Shown here: one piece after another, positions 4,709-6,897 of the stretch
Numbering within the stretch: position 1 is the stretch's first letter
Layout: every line of letters begins with the position of its first letter
Origin: Clostridia bacterium
GTDB taxonomy: Bacteria; Bacillota; Clostridia; Oscillospirales; Acutalibacteraceae
NCBI GenBank assembly: GCA_017559885.1
Contig: JAFYQN010000092.1
Coordinates: forward strand, 1-6,897
DNA length: 6,897 nucleotides
Direction of reading: 5' to 3'
Notes under the pieces: generated by a model
The model's database searches: none
What the model was told of the DNA's origin: nothing
What the model saw: only the letters and a program-made list of their open reading frames with translations
Position numbers and translations under genes: made by a program

Positions 4709-6799
4709 TTGAAGAAAGTAAACGAATTTTTTGGAATAGACGTATTCGGCGACGCTGTAATGAAAGAGTGTCTGCCCGAAAATGCATATAACGAGCTTAA
4801 AACTGCGATATCACAAGGCAAGAGTATCGACCGTAAAATTGCCGATATCGTAGCAAACGCTATGAAAGAGTGGGCCATAGAAAAGGGTGCCACTCATTAT
4901 ACGCATTGGTTCCAACCCATGACCGGCATCACCGCCGAAAAACACGACAGCTTTATCGTTCCTGACGGTAAGGGCGGCGTAATTATGGAGTTTTCGGGCA
5001 AGGAACTTATCAAGGGAGAGTCCGACGCATCTTCATTTCCGTCGGGTGGTTTGCGCGCCACATTTGAAGCGCGTGGTTATACTGCGTGGGACCCAAGTTC
5101 TTACGCCTTTGTAAAGGATAATACTCTTTGTATTCCTACCGCATTTTGCTCGTATAACGGTGAGGCGCTCGACCAAAAGACACCGCTTCTTCGTTCGATG
5201 GAAGCAATAAGTAAACAGGCGCTTCGCATTGCAAAACTGTTTGGTTTGGACGACGTTACAAGTATAAATACTACCGTTGGTCCTGAACAGGAATATTTTT
5301 TAATTGACAGTGAAATGGCAAAACGCCGTCCCGACATCACTTTTTGCGGCAGAACACTTTTGGGCGCTACACCGCCTAAAGGTCAGGAGATGTACGACCA
5401 CTATTTTGGCGTTATAAAACCGCGCGTTAAGGCATTTATGCGCGACCTTGATGACGAACTTTGGAAATTGGGTGTTTTTGCTAAAACCGAGCACAACGAG
5501 GCGGCTCCCGCTCAGCACGAATTGGCGCCGATTTTTACTACAACCAATATTGCGGCCGACCACAATCAGCTTACTATGGAAATGATGAAAAAGATTGCCG
5601 AAAGACACGGTCTTTTGTGTTTGCTTCACGAAAAACCGTTTAAAGACGTAAGCGGTAGCGGCAAGCACAACAACTGGTCGCTCTCTACCGATACTGGCGT
5701 AAACTTCTTGAAAGCGGGTAAAAATCCTAGCGACAACTTGTTATTCTTGCTTACTTTGGCGGCGGTTGTTCGCGCTGTGGACGAGCATCAGGATTTGCTT
5801 CGTATATCGGTTGCATCGGCAGGTAACGACCACCGTCTTGGTGGCGCCGAGGCGCCGCCTGCAATAGTTTCTATGTATTTGGGAGACGACCTTAACGAGA
5901 TTTTAGAGTCTATCGAGCGCGGCGAGCATCATACCGATGCTGACAAGGTTAAGATGACTGTTGGTACCGAGATTATTCCTTACATCAGAAAGGATAACAC
6001 CGATAGAAACCGTACTTCTCCGTTTGCATTTACGGGTAACAAATTTGAGTTTAGAATGCTTGGTTCGGCTTCATCAATATCTGAAACTAACGTGGTGCTT
6101 AACACTATTGTTGCCGATGTATTTTGTGATTTTGCCAATAAACTTGAAAATTCAAAAGACTTTGAAAAAGATGTTTTGTCGCTTATTAGAGATACTGTAA
6201 AACAACACAAACGCGTTATCTTTAACGGCGACGGTTATTCAAAAGCGTGGGAAGAGGAAGCTGCAAAACGCGGTCTTTTGAACCTCCGCTCTACAGTTGA
6301 CGCGTTGCCTTACTGGCGCAAAAAAGAAAATATCGAGCTATTCGAGCGTCATGGCGTATACAACTGCGCCGAAATAAATTGCCGAGCAGACATAAGTCTT
6401 GAAAATTACAGCAAAACAATACATATCGAGGCACTTACCTTGCTTGAAATGGTAAAACGTGACGTTATTCCTGCAATCAGTGAATACGAGTGTGCTTTAG
6501 CTGACACCGTTTCAAAGAAACGAATGGTAAGCGACAAGATAAATTGCGATGCCGAGGTTGAAGTCGTAGAAAAACTTGCCGCGTTTAACGAGCATCTTAG
6601 TCGTCTTGTAAAAGAACTTGAGACCGCGGTTGATAAATCACAAGCAACCTCTGATTTACTTGCTTGCGCACAAAACTATTGCAACAAGGTTTTGTTTATA
6701 ATGGACAATATTCGTCACATAACCGACGAAGCCGAAACAATTGTTGCGCGTGAATATTGGCCATATCCAACGTACGGCGATATTTTGTTTAAAATCTAA
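4709..6799 (+). CDS. glnN: Type III glutamine synthetase
   Basis: The enzyme makes glutamine from glutamate, ammonia and ATP in the cytoplasm, the main route of ammonia assimilation. The 696 residues match the large type III family (about 700 residues), not type I (about 450). The N-terminal block NEFFGIDVFGDAVMKECLP (5-23) and SFPSGGLRATFEARGYTAWDP (109-129) are type III signatures. Glutamate metal-ligand candidates lie in GPEQEYFLID (191-200). NEAAPAQHELAP (263-274), SGKHNNWSLS (317-326), GNDHRLGGAEAPPA (372-385) and NRTSPFAFTGNKFEFR (434-449) form the active-site region. About 490-696 is the helical C-terminal part. The start is TTG at 4709, chosen because homology begins within a few codons and GGGGG (4697-4701) is 7 bases upstream. 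The next in-frame ATG (residue 18) would cut the conserved N-terminal block. It has its own strong promoter and terminator, so it is probably monocistronic. Confidence 0.97.
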   Translation: MKKVNEFFGIDVFGDAVMKECLPENAYNELKTAISQGKSIDRKIADIVANAMKEWAIEKGATHYTHWFQPMTGITAEKHDSFIVPDGKGGVIMEFSGKELIKGESDASSFPSGGLRATFEARGYTAWDPSSYAFVKDNTLCIPTAFCSYNGEALDQKTPLLRSMEAISKQALRIAKLFGLDDVTSINTTVGPEQEYFLIDSEMAKRRPDITFCGRTLLGATPPKGQEMYDHYFGVIKPRVKAFMRDLDDELWKLGVFAKTEHNEAAPAQHELAPIFTTTNIAADHNQLTMEMMKKIAERHGLLCLLHEKPFKDVSGSGKHNNWSLSTDTGVNFLKAGKNPSDNLLFLLTLAAVVRAVDEHQDLLRISVASAGNDHRLGGAEAPPAIVSMYLGDDLNEILESIERGEHHTDADKVKMTVGTEIIPYIRKDNTDRNRTSPFAFTGNKFEFRMLGSASSISETNVVLNTIVADVFCDFANKLENSKDFEKDVLSLIRDTVKQHKRVIFNGDGYSKAWEEEAAKRGLLNLRSTVDALPYWRKKENIELFERHGVYNCAEINCRADISLENYSKTIHIEALTLLEMVKRDVIPAISEYECALADTVSKKRMVSDKINCDAEVEVVEKLAAFNEHLSRLVKELETAVDKSQATSDLLACAQNYCNKVLFIMDNIRHITDEAETIVAREYWPYPTYGDILFKI

Positions 6800-6802
6800 T
6801 AT

Positions 6803-6859
6803 TGCCTCCCTTGCCTACAGGGAGGGGGACCGCATTTGCGGTGGAGGGATTTTCCTCAA
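6803..6859. repeat. GC-rich palindromic repeat of a clostridial dispersed type
   Basis: The stretch has two tandem stem-loops. The first is CCTCCCT/AGGGAGG (6805-6811 with 6819-6825, 7-base loop). The second is ACCGCA/TGCGGT (6829-6834 with 6837-6842). A GGAGGGA segment follows (6843-6849) that could instead pair with the CCTCCCT arm. The pattern of CCTCCCT, spacer, AGGGAGG, small GC hairpin, GGAGGGAT resembles short palindromic repeats I associate with Clostridia gut genomes. That is recalled resemblance, not a search result. Base composition is far more GC- and purine-rich than the flanks. It is a non-coding intergenic element between glnN and its terminator. Confidence 0.55.
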
Positions 6860-6863
6860 ATTT

Positions 6864-6894
6864 AATCGCCCAAAAATTTTTTGGGCGATTTTTT
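6864..6894 (+). terminator. Rho-independent terminator of glnN
   Basis: The stem AATCGCCC (6864-6871) pairs with GGGCGATT (6883-6890), and A:T pairs can extend it inward to 11 bp with a 5-base loop. It is followed by TTTT (six consecutive T including the end of the stem). The plus-strand T-tract fits transcription of glnN, which ends 64 bases upstream. On the minus strand only TAAATTTG follows, so it is mainly one-directional. Confidence 0.88.
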
Positions 6895-6897
6895 GCA

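Noticed and set aside
5300..5668. Minus-strand 122-codon open frame inside glnN
   Set aside because: Antisense to conserved active-site coding sequence, with no family resemblance; a shadow of glnN.

Overview
The window looks like a chromosomal segment from an AT-rich, anaerobic gut-type Firmicute (class Clostridia). The reasons are the ylxM-ffh-rpsP-khpA-rimM gene order, strong Shine-Dalgarno (SD) sites, consensus sigma-A promoters, a type III glutamine synthetase, and a palindromic repeat of a kind I associate with clostridial gut genomes. The species cannot be named from this sequence.

Left half (1-2557, minus strand): a translation and protein-targeting operon read right to left. A perfect promoter (TTGACA, 17 bp, TATAAT) at 2529-2557 drives ylxM, ffh (SRP GTPase), rpsP (ribosomal protein S16), khpA (KH-domain RNA-binding protein) and rimM (30S maturation factor, cut by the window edge). 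The ylxM leader can fold into two overlapping hairpins, one holding the ribosome-binding site. A hairpin and an intrinsic-terminator-like stem lie between khpA and rimM, so distal expression may be reduced or processed there.

Middle (2662-4599, plus strand): a divergent two-gene unit of envelope proteins. The first is a short membrane-anchored protein resembling a degenerate LytR-CpsA-Psr (LCP) domain without the usual arginines. The second is a lipoprotein with a transglutaminase-like domain that keeps its Cys-His-Asp triad. The stop codon of the first abuts the SD of the second, so they are probably co-expressed. This pair is the least characterised part of the window.

Right half (4642-6897, plus strand): glnN, a complete type III glutamine synthetase, with its own perfect sigma-A promoter and a TTG start. 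After it come a GC-rich palindromic repeat and a rho-independent terminator.

Most of the window is conserved housekeeping sequence. No mobile element, CRISPR array, tRNA or rRNA was seen. All stretches without a gene are shorter than 300 bases.
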